In this document: positions 39,159-47,439 of the stretch, piece after piece
Numbering within the stretch: the first letter of the stretch is position 1
How the letters are laid out: each line of letters opens with the position of its first letter
Source: a virus
DNA length: 64,000 bases
Virus record (IMG/VR): IMGVR_UViG_3300009177_000032
Location: 1 to 64,000 of that record
Direction: 5' to 3' (one strand)
The notes under the pieces: model-generated
Database searches by the model: none
What the model saw: the letters and a program-made list of their open reading frames with translations, nothing else
What the model was told of the DNA's origin: nothing
Made by a program: the position numbers and the translations under genes

Positions 39159-39430
39159 GCACACTAATCGAGAAGCTACACGCACAGCAGGAAGCCGACG
39201 AGCAGGCGTCAATCCGCAACGAGGCAGTCTACGGGGATCTGATTAGCGGGCTGGCTGAGGCGGAGCGCAAAGCCTGGGACGCACTCGCGCGCTACAAGTT
39301 CCAAATGTTCGGCTATTGGGCTGCGATATGGGTGCACCTTAACCGGATAGGAGGATTCAAGCGGCCAAACCCGTTCAAGCCGGTCGTGATGCAAGCGAGG
39401 ATCTGCAACGTGCCAAACGAAAAGTCTTAG
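39155..39430 (+). CDS. Small protein, unknown
   Basis: A 91-residue protein with an acidic helical first half and a basic aromatic second half (WAAIWVHLNRIGGFKRPNPFKPV). It ends just before the next leader motif. Function unknown. Confidence 0.55.
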   Translation: MSTLIEKLHAQQEADEQASIRNEAVYGDLISGLAEAERKAWDALARYKFQMFGYWAAIWVHLNRIGGFKRPNPFKPVVMQARICNVPNEKS

Positions 39431-39507
39431 TACCGTTGCGGCCCTCCTGGCGATGGGTTTGCTCATTTCCGCCCGGAGCTGGGGGAGCCGCACCGGCACA
39501 AAGCCGA

Positions 39508-39525
39508 AGTTCAACCAAAACCATT
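39508..39525 (+). promoter_or_regulatory. AGTTCAACCAAAA leader motif (copy 2)
   Basis: AGTTCAACCAAAA at 39508-39520 lies five bases before ATG 39526. Upstream, the GC-rich 39431-39507 stretch can form stems. Same motif as at 37560 and 40306. Confidence 0.5.
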
Positions 39526-40248
39526 ATGAAACAAACGACAGAGAGACACAGTGAGCTCAAGGAGTGGCAAGCGGCCATCCCGCAGATCCCCTGGTATTAC
39601 AACCCGTCGAAAGCGACGATTTGCAGCAAGGATGAGGGGACAACAATCGCCAGCGTAGGCGGGGATCTAAAGCTGCAAGAGATAACCGCGGCCGGGGAAT
39701 ATCTGGCGCATTGCGCAAACACATTGCCCGTTCTCATCGAGGCTGCGGACCGCCTGGTCAAGGAAATCGAGGTAATGCCGTCCTGGCAAAGGGATGAGGT
39801 CAGCTTCAACTCGTGGAATGATTTGCATGACGCGATTAAGGAGGCAAGGGCGGAACACCTTGCCGGCCGTTTTCCCGAGCACGTTGTAGAGCAAATGGAG
39901 CAGGAGCTCACCCGCTTGCGGGAGGAAAATAAGAAGCTGACAGCCATGGCCACAAACCAGATTGAGGACAACGAGAAGATCAAGGCTGCGCTTGCTAAAG
40001 AAACGGGCATCGCTGACACCCTGGCAAGCGCGAATGCGCAGCTTACCGGGCAGCTTGAGCAGCTCAAAAAGCAGTTGGCCGCTGAGGCGGGGCTCCCAAC
40101 GATGATCACCGACCCACGGGGCTCAGAATACGGTGAGATGTCCGTGAAACGCGAGGGGAAGCGGATCCATGTAGAGCACACCAGGGAGGGGTACACCCTG
40201 CATTTCGATGATGAAATCTCATTTACCCGGTGGGCGCGCAGCTTGTGA
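39526..40248 (+). CDS. Coiled-coil phage protein, unknown
   Basis: A 240-residue protein from ATG 39526. A long coiled coil runs from about residue 120 to 190 (MEQELTRLREENKKLTAM; TGQLEQLKKQLAAEAG). The N-terminus is mixed (KATICSKDEGTTIASVGGDLK), and the end is YTLHFDDEISFTRWARS. It stands alone behind its own leader. No family found. Confidence 0.6.
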   Translation: MKQTTERHSELKEWQAAIPQIPWYYNPSKATICSKDEGTTIASVGGDLKLQEITAAGEYLAHCANTLPVLIEAADRLVKEIEVMPSWQRDEVSFNSWNDLHDAIKEARAEHLAGRFPEHVVEQMEQELTRLREENKKLTAMATNQIEDNEKIKAALAKETGIADTLASANAQLTGQLEQLKKQLAAEAGLPTMITDPRGSEYGEMSVKREGKRIHVEHTREGYTLHFDDEISFTRWARSL

Positions 40249-40254
40249 TTCCGG

Positions 40255-40333
40255 TTAGCCCTTTACGCGGAGGGCTAAGCGGACGGCTGAAGCCGATCCA
40301 AAGTCAGTTCAACCAAAACAAAAGAAACAAAAT
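40255..40333 (+). promoter_or_regulatory. Hairpin and AGTTCAACCAAAA leader (copy 3)
   Basis: TTAGCCCT (40255-40262) and AGGGCTAA (40271-40278) form a perfect eight-base stem. AGTTCAACCAAAACA follows at 40306-40320, then A-rich sequence to ATG 40334. Confidence 0.55.
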
Positions 40334-41698
40334 ATGGAAGTTACACACATGGGGATTACCGGGGACCGACCCGACAAGTTAAACGCTGAGCTCCCCAAAG
40401 AGAAATGGTCAAGCGAAGCCGGTCCGCGCCAGACAAAGGACGTAAACGAAGCATTCCGGGCTATTATAGCCGAGGGCCGCACCTACACCGAGAAAACCGG
40501 TGTGCGCAATGCCGACGGCTCCGGCGGGGATAGCTTCACCTTTACCCAACTCATGGGGCCGATCCGCCAGGAAGCTGCGGACCTGCTCGCCAAACTGGGG
40601 CGGGACTTCGGCTGGAAAGTCACGCGGGAGAATTACCGCAAGATCATCGAAGCGGCCGGCAATGGGATTGCAGAGCTGAAGCTCTCCCGCCCGGTCCACG
40701 ACAAGCGCCAGACCGCGGAGGAGGACGCAGCCGAGCAGGTTGAAATCAATGAACAGCGCGCGGCCTACGAGAAGGCGGCCGAGGACCGAAAAGCGCTGAT
40801 TGAATCGCATTATCAGGAGCACCTGCACGACTTCGACGCTTTCCTCCAAAAGCAACGACCTGGCGAAAGCACCCACGCTTGGACGGGCCGGACGATCCGG
40901 GCTGAGCTCGCCCTGGCTTTCCCTGGCGTTACGTTTCGGGTCAAGACGGATTACAACTCAGTTGACGTCTATTGGTCCCTGGGCCCAACCGAACACCGGA
41001 TAAGGGAGTTGTTGCAGAAGTATGAGCGATGGGAGCACGAGGGGACCGACAGCGAAGAATTGCGAAAGAAGCGCGCCGAGCACGAGGCAATCCTCCGAAT
41101 CGTGGGCGGTTACCGCTTTTGCTTTCCGCACCGGGAGATCCCCTACGAGGTTACTGAGGAGGTTGCAAAACTCATGTGCGCGATGAAAGGCATCGAGTAC
41201 ACGGGCATAAGGCAACCCGGATTTGTCGATGGGGACCATGCGGACCTTGGGGATCATGTTCACCGGCTGACCTACAACACCGATTGGCCGGAGGGTGGCA
41301 AGCCTATCAAGGTCGAGTTTAACCCCGACTATCAGGGCGGGCCACGCTCGACGGAGTGGCGGATTGTCTTTGAGCAAGTGGCGCCAACTGCAACTCCGTG
41401 CCCCAGCTCGACAGCCGGCGGTATTACGATACGCCGCAACCCGGAACACGACGGGGTTGAGATCTCATTCCCGAGCAAACCGGCACCGGATGTATTGGCT
41501 AGGGTGAAAGGGGCGGGCTTTCGCTGGTCTATGCGTGGCAAGGTTTGGTACAAAAAATATACCCCTGAGGCGTGGAGGTCAGCCCATGCCTTGGTGGGCA
41601 TACCCGAAGCGGGTCCCGTACCGGAGACGTCCCCGTCCCCGGATCGGTTCGACATGCGAGTCGAGGATAACATGGCGCGTGCCTGCGGCCTGATCTGA
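40334..41698 (+). CDS. LPD29-like polyvalent-associated protein
   Basis: A 454-residue protein. The region around residues 170-230 (THAWTGRTIRAELALAFPG, TFRVKTDYNSVDVYWSLG) resembles the large polyvalent-protein-associated LPD29 domain. The end (EISFPSKPAPDVLARVKGAGFRWSMRGKVWYKKY) is a repeat unit seen in many mobile-element proteins. These domains occur in phage and plasmid proteins linked to anti-restriction and conjugation. It is not the same polypeptide as the giant virion protein. Confidence 0.62.
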   Translation: MEVTHMGITGDRPDKLNAELPKEKWSSEAGPRQTKDVNEAFRAIIAEGRTYTEKTGVRNADGSGGDSFTFTQLMGPIRQEAADLLAKLGRDFGWKVTRENYRKIIEAAGNGIAELKLSRPVHDKRQTAEEDAAEQVEINEQRAAYEKAAEDRKALIESHYQEHLHDFDAFLQKQRPGESTHAWTGRTIRAELALAFPGVTFRVKTDYNSVDVYWSLGPTEHRIRELLQKYERWEHEGTDSEELRKKRAEHEAILRIVGGYRFCFPHREIPYEVTEEVAKLMCAMKGIEYTGIRQPGFVDGDHADLGDHVHRLTYNTDWPEGGKPIKVEFNPDYQGGPRSTEWRIVFEQVAPTATPCPSSTAGGITIRRNPEHDGVEISFPSKPAPDVLARVKGAGFRWSMRGKVWYKKYTPEAWRSAHALVGIPEAGPVPETSPSPDRFDMRVEDNMARACGLI

Positions 41699-41755
41699 GC
41701 CCTTCGGGTCCGCCCCTGGCGTCGGCTTGACTGTGCGCGTCGGGGGCGGAGCTGT

Positions 41756-41956
41756 ATGGCTAGACCAGTAAGTAAAAACAACCGGGTCAGAATCGAATTC
41801 ACCACAACGCAGCAACTGGCGGGTCAGCTCGATGCGCTTGTCACTGCCGGCCTTTTTGGGAATTCGCGCGCCGAGGTTGCTGAGCGATTGATGAGCGAGC
41901 GGATCCGGCTGCTCATTAAGGAGGGTTTTGTGGACAAGGACCCAGTGAAGATATGA
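41756..41956 (+). CDS. Ribbon-helix-helix-like protein
   Basis: A 66-residue protein: RVRIEFTTTQQLAGQLDALV, then FGNSRAEVAERLMSERIRLLIKEG. The beta-strand followed by two helices fits ribbon-helix-helix DNA binders or antitoxin-like regulators. A GC-rich stem (TCCGCCCC...GGGGGCGGA) lies just upstream. Confidence 0.6.
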   Translation: MARPVSKNNRVRIEFTTTQQLAGQLDALVTAGLFGNSRAEVAERLMSERIRLLIKEGFVDKDPVKI

Positions 41957-42294
41957 GGCGGGGCCATTACAAACACCCGCCGGTCCCTGAGCTCATCCAG
42001 TCACGGAACAGCATCGAGGAGCTCCTCCGCAAGCCGGACCCGAACTTCAGTTATAACGAGCATCCGAGGCGGATGAATCACAAGGAGCGAAGGGCGAAGG
42101 ACGAGTATAAGCTCCGCAACTGGTTGGACACGGACCGAAGGAGCCAGGAGCAACGGGAGCAGGACATTTTTGGCGAGTGGTATCCGTTCGTTGTGGCGAT
42201 GAAAGCCGAGGAACGGAACGCCCGCCGGGTAGCAAAAGCACAAGCAGCACTCAAATATGAAAAGAAAAAAGAAGAAAAAGCAGGCAGTCGCTAA
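41953..42294 (+). CDS. Basic protein, unknown
   Basis: A 113-residue Arg/Lys-rich protein with helices (HKERRAKDEYKLRNWLDTDRR; EERNARRVAKAQAALKYEKKKEEK). It overlaps its neighbours by 4 and 38 nt. Probably nucleic-acid binding, but no family is known. Confidence 0.52.
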   Translation: MRRGHYKHPPVPELIQSRNSIEELLRKPDPNFSYNEHPRRMNHKERRAKDEYKLRNWLDTDRRSQEQREQDIFGEWYPFVVAMKAEERNARRVAKAQAALKYEKKKEEKAGSR

Positions 42295-42505
42295 ACCGCT
42301 GTTGGAATACAAACCGCCCTTGGTGGCGCTGTTCCAGCCCGCAGAGGTTAGCGGTATCGGTCGGGTCCCGTTTCGCGTCGGTGTCTTGGTGAAGGCAACA
42401 CGCCGTGCGTATGGCCGCGAGGAGTTTCTGGTAGGCCCCCAGGTAGGCAACGGGAGCGCGTGGGTCCGCGGGACGTCCCTGCTATTCATCGACCGCTCGC
42501 CATGA
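42257..42505 (+). CDS. Small basic protein, unknown
   Basis: An 82-residue protein with a poly-Lys start (MKRKKKKKQAVAKP) and a beta-rich core (ISGIGRVPFRVGVLVKATRR in part). It overlaps the gene before and the gene after. Function unknown. Confidence 0.5.
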   Translation: MKRKKKKKQAVAKPLLEYKPPLVALFQPAEVSGIGRVPFRVGVLVKATRRAYGREEFLVGPQVGNGSAWVRGTSLLFIDRSP

Positions 42506-42717
42506 ACGCCAAACTTAACCAGATTGAGGACCAGATCCGCCGGCCAATGGAGGAATTTCCACTACGCCAGCGGGTCAACTCTGATCGGTTCGAAATGCTT
42601 TCGCACTTGCTGGCGGTTGTTATGGCGCTAAAAGAAATCGATGCACGGCTCGAAAAAGTGGAAAAGCGCTTGCCAGGAGAAACTCCGGCGGGTAAAAACC
42701 ACGGCAGCAACCTATGA
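42502..42717 (+). CDS. Small helical protein, unknown
   Basis: A 71-residue protein from ATG 42502. Helical with LAVVMALKEIDARLEKVEKRL, a short coiled coil. Overlaps the next gene by 4 nt. Confidence 0.5.
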   Translation: MNAKLNQIEDQIRRPMEEFPLRQRVNSDRFEMLSHLLAVVMALKEIDARLEKVEKRLPGETPAGKNHGSNL

Positions 42718-42941
42718 GCGCGCTAAGTAAACGATCAGTCGGAGATACCCCTGCCTTTCCAATTCCCGAAGCCCAATGCCCAGGCATGACATACCGCCAG
42801 TGGTTGATAGGACAGATTGCGAACGGTGCAGCCTCTCAAACCCTCCGCACGGGAGACAAGGCGGCTTTCACTGCCCTTGTAATCGGCCAGGCTGACGAGA
42901 TCATCATGCGCCTGAACCGGGAGGGACACTTTCCCCAATGA
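42714..42941 (+). CDS. Small phage protein, conserved type
   Basis: A 75-residue protein with GMTYRQWLIGQIANG, a pattern I have met in many phages of different hosts, without known function. It overlaps the glycosyltransferase-like gene by 4 nt. Confidence 0.6.
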   Translation: MSALSKRSVGDTPAFPIPEAQCPGMTYRQWLIGQIANGAASQTLRTGDKAAFTALVIGQADEIIMRLNREGHFPQ

Positions 42942-43732
42942 GACTCTGTTGCTGCGGTTACGTAGCTCCCCCAAAGGTTGGCCATCCGGAGGTATTCCTC
43001 CGCAACATCGCCAAGTTCAAGCCAAAGACCGATCTGATCCTTTACTCTGAGCATCCCTGGCCCGACACGTTCCGGTTGAAGGCGAGCCCGGAGGTGTTCC
43101 GGCCCATGACGTTCCCCGACGGGAAGCCTAACAAGTTCTGCATGCAAAACGGCGCCTTCTTTACCGGTGCCAAGATTGCACGCGATCGAGGTTACACCCA
43201 CATGATTACCCTCGAGGATGACGTCCGTGTAGGGCGGCCGGACTGGGATCAATATATTTGGAACGAGTATTTTTCGCATGGCAAACCCCTGCTTGCGGCC
43301 GGGACACTGGCAACCTACAACCCCTGCAACTGGAGCCCGGAGGCGAGCAAGTTGTGGGCGGAGCTCCTGCGCGTGAACACCCGGAAGAATTTCCCGATTG
43401 CTACCTACGGTTGGCTCGGCGCGGGGATAAAGGGCAAGACCGCGGTGTTCCCTAATGGAGCCCTGGCTATCTACGATCTAAACTGGTTGGGCAAATTCTT
43501 CGACCTGACCAACACCCAAGCGACGGCCACGTCTCACGACGCATGGGACTTTGCGATCGGATTCAAGATTTGGGACACGTTCGAGGAAATGTCCTATGAC
43601 CTTGTGGCCAACCTGCACACAGTCGGCTCATGGTATCGGGACCTGGTGACCGATGAGGAGGAGCGCAAGCGGATGCTGGTAGACGGGGAGGTTTGCGCCG
43701 TGCATCACATAAAGACAGATTGGGAGCCATGA
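42938..43732 (+). CDS. Glycosyltransferase-like protein (GT-A fold)
   Basis: A 264-residue protein. The HMITLEDDVRVGRPDWDQYIW stretch (about residues 89-108) has the Asp cluster expected of GT-A transferases, followed by GTLATYNPCNW. The N-terminus has three adjacent Cys (CCC at 4-6), which is unusual. The acceptor could be modified DNA, virion protein or cell-surface glycan. It begins a group of at least four related enzymes. Confidence 0.68.
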   Translation: MRLCCCGYVAPPKVGHPEVFLRNIAKFKPKTDLILYSEHPWPDTFRLKASPEVFRPMTFPDGKPNKFCMQNGAFFTGAKIARDRGYTHMITLEDDVRVGRPDWDQYIWNEYFSHGKPLLAAGTLATYNPCNWSPEASKLWAELLRVNTRKNFPIATYGWLGAGIKGKTAVFPNGALAIYDLNWLGKFFDLTNTQATATSHDAWDFAIGFKIWDTFEEMSYDLVANLHTVGSWYRDLVTDEEERKRMLVDGEVCAVHHIKTDWEP

Positions 43733-44715
43733 ACTATTTCGAGCAATACAACCCTGGCGAGTGCAAGGGAATAACGCCGGATATCCGGCTCAAGGAAGCG
43801 GTGGAGCTCGCGCTCGAATTTTTTGAACAGAAGCCGCTAGGCCAGCCCTACAAAGAGGGCCAGAGACGGATCATTGGCGAGCTTGTGAAAGTTTACGGCC
43901 CCAGGAAGCTGGTCAAAGAGATTGACCGCGAAGCGCTGGTCAAGCTGGTGAGGGTGTATCAGGCGCGCAACGTCGAGGTGTATAATCAGCTCATTCACAT
44001 TAAGCGCTTTTTCGAACTCATGCGCCAGGAGGGCGTCATCAACATTAACCCGGTGCAATACCGGCGCCTCCCCTTCACGATCCGGCCCTACGCGGTGAAA
44101 CCGATAATCAGCGAGGAGCAGTACCGCCGATTGTTGAGCGCCAGTATGTCGCCGGATTTTACCGAGGGTTGGCCGATTGTGATTATGGGGGCGTGGGAAA
44201 CCGGGCTCCGCGGCTGCGACATAGCTACGCTCCAATGGGACGCATGCGAGGACGGCAGCTACGTGGACTTCGTCAATGAGATGATTGTGACTCGCCCTTC
44301 CAAAATGCGGAGGAGGAAACAGCGATTGGAAATACCGATCGCTGGCGAGTACCTCGAGGCGTTGTGCGAGCTGCAGCAATCGAGGGGAGACAGCAAGTTT
44401 GTGACACCCTGGCTTGCCCATAAGTTTAATTTCGGGACCCGTCCCTCGCATTTTTGGGATGAGTTCAAAAAGATTGCCGTCCGGTGCGGCATGGACGCCT
44501 ACACGTTCCACTGTTTCCGGCATAGCTTTGTGACACGGTGCCTCCGAGCTGGGGTAAGCCCGGTAGTGATTGGGAGCCTGACGGGCCAGAGCCTGAAGAT
44601 GATCCAGCACTATAGCCGAGTCGATAACAGCGATAAGATTAGCGCGCTGGATGCCATTCGAAAGGCAACCCACGCCGAGCAGGTTAAACGCCTCGGGTAT
44701 CAGCCCCCCGTCTAA
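43729..44715 (+). CDS. int: Tyrosine recombinase/integrase
   Basis: A 328-residue protein. It has a SAM-like N-terminal domain and the catalytic residues of tyrosine recombinases: Arg 161 (ETGLRGCDI), a Lys near 192-197, HCFRH with His 261 and Arg 264, and HYSRV with His 294 and Tyr 295 as nucleophile. It lies between two glycosyltransferase-like genes and overlaps the first by 4 nt. No att site is evident nearby. It may integrate the genome, or act as an invertase for the surrounding genes. Confidence 0.87.
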   Translation: MNYFEQYNPGECKGITPDIRLKEAVELALEFFEQKPLGQPYKEGQRRIIGELVKVYGPRKLVKEIDREALVKLVRVYQARNVEVYNQLIHIKRFFELMRQEGVININPVQYRRLPFTIRPYAVKPIISEEQYRRLLSASMSPDFTEGWPIVIMGAWETGLRGCDIATLQWDACEDGSYVDFVNEMIVTRPSKMRRRKQRLEIPIAGEYLEALCELQQSRGDSKFVTPWLAHKFNFGTRPSHFWDEFKKIAVRCGMDAYTFHCFRHSFVTRCLRAGVSPVVIGSLTGQSLKMIQHYSRVDNSDKISALDAIRKATHAEQVKRLGYQPPV

Positions 44716-45387
44716 ATGCGACTCTATACCTTTTACGATCACGTTCCGGCCCACGACAACGTCAGCGAGCTGCGCATGCTCCAGCTTTGGCGCCGGCACC
44801 ATACCGCGTTTGGCTTTGAGCCGTTCGTACTTCAGGAATGGCACGCACAACTCCACGAGCGCTACGGCCAATTCCTTGCAGCCGTCGAGAAACTGCCGAG
44901 CATCAACCCGAAGATGTACGACCGGGCGTGCTACCTCCGCTGGCTGGCGATGGCTTCGACAGGTGAGCCGTGGGGGATCATGATGGACTACGACACGCTC
45001 TTAACCCCGACGCAGTTGAAGGACCTCGACCCGTTGCTCGAGGTCGAGCAGAAGGACCTTTTGCACGTGTACCAGAATACGACTCCCTGCATCGTGACTG
45101 GCAATCCGAAAGCGTTTGAGCGGGCCTGTATTTGGTTTGCTTCGTTCGCGCACTCCGGGGAGAAGCACCTTTCCGACATGATCGTCTTGGAAAAAGTCGC
45201 TCAGGCTGAGCCCGACGCCTATGTCCGGTCGGATTTTGCGAAGTGTTACGGGGAGGATGGCTGGAAAACCGCGCCTGCTATCCACTTCTCGAACGCTTGC
45301 ATGACGCCGGCAGGGAAAACCCCGCGGTTTGCCTGGATGCCAAAGCTGTTGGAAGAACGCGGTTACACTCCGCCCCCTCCGTTTTGA
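44716..45387 (+). CDS. Glycosyltransferase-like protein (GT-A fold)
   Basis: A 223-residue protein immediately after the recombinase. GIMMDYDTLLTPTQL has the D-x-D motif (residues 95-97) of GT-A enzymes. Related in style to the GT genes around it. The next ATG overlaps its stop (TGATG). Confidence 0.66.
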   Translation: MRLYTFYDHVPAHDNVSELRMLQLWRRHHTAFGFEPFVLQEWHAQLHERYGQFLAAVEKLPSINPKMYDRACYLRWLAMASTGEPWGIMMDYDTLLTPTQLKDLDPLLEVEQKDLLHVYQNTTPCIVTGNPKAFERACIWFASFAHSGEKHLSDMIVLEKVAQAEPDAYVRSDFAKCYGEDGWKTAPAIHFSNACMTPAGKTPRFAWMPKLLEERGYTPPPPF

Positions 45388-46061
45388 TGAAAACACTCGT
45401 AGCGATACTCGGACACCAGGGCGCTAACGCGACGATTTTGCGGCATTGGCCTTTCTACGAGAGGTCGGGCCGTGACCTGGCGGGAGTAGGGCGTGTCGAT
45501 AAGCCGGTCAGTTGGCCGCAGACAAGCAGCTTTATCGGGTCGTTCAACATTGGCCAGGACGGCGGAGCGGGCGGACCCAATCACCTCGAGCGCCTGTTAA
45601 ACCTCTACAAGCTGTTCCTGACGGACCTGAGCGGACTCGGCTACACAGATATTTGCGTGATCGAATATGACGGGATTTTTCTTCGACCGTTACCCGATCA
45701 CCCTGGCGGACTGGCCACGACTGTGGGCGGGTACGGTGATGGGGTGGGCTTTGCGCCGTGCCCATACTTTCATACTCCGTGGTGGGTGGACGTCGAGACG
45801 GCCGGGGCGATTGTTGAGTATGGGGAACGGATGCTCGGGATGAAAATTTACGAGGGGGGATTTGTTGATCGCTGGCTTGGGCTCATGGTCGAGCTCTACA
45901 AATTGCCGTGGAACTCGTTCCCTTCGTTTTCGGTCAACAGCCTGGATCACCCGGTTTACATGAAGGCCGCCCGCGATGCTATCGCACGTGGGGCAGCTTA
46001 CGTGCACGGAGTAAAGACCGAGCAGCAACTCCGCGAGCTGATTTCGCCGTTTCGAGCGTGA
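45387..46061 (+). CDS. Glycosyltransferase-like protein (GT-A fold)
   Basis: A 224-residue protein. The motif DICVIEYDGIFLRPLP (near residues 87-102) holds a D-x-x-x-x-x-D cluster typical of GT-A donors. The end is helical. It is the third of the sugar-transferase-like genes; their similarity to one another is modest. Targets unknown. Confidence 0.64.
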   Translation: MKTLVAILGHQGANATILRHWPFYERSGRDLAGVGRVDKPVSWPQTSSFIGSFNIGQDGGAGGPNHLERLLNLYKLFLTDLSGLGYTDICVIEYDGIFLRPLPDHPGGLATTVGGYGDGVGFAPCPYFHTPWWVDVETAGAIVEYGERMLGMKIYEGGFVDRWLGLMVELYKLPWNSFPSFSVNSLDHPVYMKAARDAIARGAAYVHGVKTEQQLRELISPFRA

Positions 46062-46095
46062 TTTTGGGGCGGGGGTGATGGCACCTGTGTTGTTC

Positions 46096-46106
46096 TTGGT
46101 TGAACT
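46096..46106 (+). promoter_or_regulatory. Inverted copy of the leader motif
   Basis: TTGGTTGAACT is the exact reverse complement of the AGTTCAACCAA leader. It lies 58 bases before the DnaA-like start, in a 103-base gap without a gene. Confidence 0.4.
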
Positions 46107-46164
46107 AAAAGCCGTCGCCTCCGCTCCGTCAGTTAAAAAGCAACCTAATGAGCACACACAAATT

Positions 46165-46680
46165 ATGGATCCAATCGAAATTGAGCTTGATAGCCGCATC
46201 TCAGCCGCGCGCCGGAGACTGGAAAAACTCAGGGAACTGGCTCAGCTCGAGAGAGCGATCGAAAGCCTGAGTATGGAGCGAATCATCCGCAAGTCGGAGT
46301 TAAACACCCTCATCAATGACCTTTGCTTTCTGATCGGTAGAAGGATGGGCGTTGACCCGATGTGCATACGGTCGCCGTTCCGCGGGGAGGAGTCGGTAGC
46401 TAATGCGCGCCAGCTCGTCATGTTCTTTTGCCGGGTCAAACGGTTGGGCGGTGTCGTCGATATCGCCCGAGAATTCAAACGGGATCATGGGACCGTAAGC
46501 CACGCTGTTAAAAAGGTGAAATGGCGCCTGAACTGCGATCCCAAGGTAAGGCAGCTCGTAGACAGTCTCAGCAACGAAGTAGACCTATTAATCGATGAAA
46601 ACAATAATCGCTTACACAAGAGTGGTGAAAACGGCCAGGGAGCAGGGGGCGCCAGCGTCGAGCTACGACGAGAGGACTGA
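46165..46680 (+). CDS. DnaA domain IV-like DNA-binding protein
   Basis: A 171-residue protein from ATG 46165. Residues 80-115 (ARQLVMFFCRVKRLGGVVDIAREFKRDHGTVSHAVKKV) match the box-binding helix-turn-helix of DnaA (ARQIAMYL...FG-x-RDHSTVLHA). There is no ATPase domain, so it binds DNA but cannot act as full DnaA. It may recognise DnaA boxes in the phage or host. The end overlaps the next gene by 86 nt. A coiled N-terminus may dimerise it. Confidence 0.75.
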   Translation: MDPIEIELDSRISAARRRLEKLRELAQLERAIESLSMERIIRKSELNTLINDLCFLIGRRMGVDPMCIRSPFRGEESVANARQLVMFFCRVKRLGGVVDIAREFKRDHGTVSHAVKKVKWRLNCDPKVRQLVDSLSNEVDLLIDENNNRLHKSGENGQGAGGASVELRRED

Positions 46681-47305
46681 GCGCTTTCTCAGTACCTACG
46701 AGAAGTTCAAGCCGACTCAGGAGCATGAGCTGGTCATATTAAACTGCGGGGGTAGACCGATTGCCCAATCCGTGCTGCCACGACAGATCGAGTATTACGG
46801 CCACGGATGGGACAACGGCGCCTATCAGTTTGCGGCAAACGCGCTCGACTGCGATTTGCTGGTGTGCTGCAACGCCGGCGCCTACTTCCATCGTGAGGGC
46901 TGGCTTTATCCGCTGGTGAGCGCGCGGAGGGAATACGGACCAGGGCTCTACGGTGTGTCCGCGTCATACGAGCGCGGGCCTCACCTCCGGACCCCGTTCA
47001 TTGCTTTCTCGCCCGAGCTCCTGCGCGATTACCCGATCGCTGTCAAAGACCGGGAGGCATGCAACCAGTTTGAAGCCGGCCCCAATAGCTTCACCTCCTA
47101 TGCGCTTAGCAAAAACGTCCCGACGTTCTTGATGACGTGGGACGCGGCCTATGAGCTCAAAGACTGGAGACGTCCAGACCTCCAAAACATTTTCCGGAGA
47201 GGGGACCAGAGCAACGTAATGGTGTGGGACCGGCACACCGAAATTTATAACGACTCGACCTCGACTGAGCGCGCCAGGCTTGAGCGCTACGCTGACACCC
47301 GATGA
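46595..47305 (+). CDS. Glycosyltransferase-like protein, uncertain
   Basis: A 236-residue protein, related in style to the GT genes before it (LLVCCNAGAYFHREGWLYPLV; TPFIAFSPELLRDYP). It lacks a clear D-x-D, so the fold is inferred from context. Overlaps the DnaA-like gene by 86 nt in another frame. Confidence 0.5.
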   Translation: MKTIIAYTRVVKTAREQGAPASSYDERTERFLSTYEKFKPTQEHELVILNCGGRPIAQSVLPRQIEYYGHGWDNGAYQFAANALDCDLLVCCNAGAYFHREGWLYPLVSARREYGPGLYGVSASYERGPHLRTPFIAFSPELLRDYPIAVKDREACNQFEAGPNSFTSYALSKNVPTFLMTWDAAYELKDWRRPDLQNIFRRGDQSNVMVWDRHTEIYNDSTSTERARLERYADTR

Positions 47306-47439
47306 ATCACCACATTTACATAACAAGGGTTGGAGTCGATAAATTCTATTGCGGGTCCTCGTGCTGGCTCGGCTCTTGGGAGCTAAAACTGGAGTTTTGG
47401 GAGCTGTTCAACAACTCGGTTTGCTTCGGCTTGAACTAA
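47302..47439 (+). CDS. 45-residue protein, unknown
   Basis: A short frame with ATG 47302, joined to the previous gene by ATGA and to the next by TAATG. Contains Trp, Phe and Cys (GSSCWLGSWELKLEFWELF). The junctions support its translation. Confidence 0.5.
   Translation: MNHHIYITRVGVDKFYCGSSCWLGSWELKLEFWELFNNSVCFGLN

Noticed and set aside
43837-44871. 344-codon minus-strand frame over the integrase
   Set aside because: Antisense shadow of the recombinase, with no motif and no start signal; the plus-strand catalytic residues are clear.
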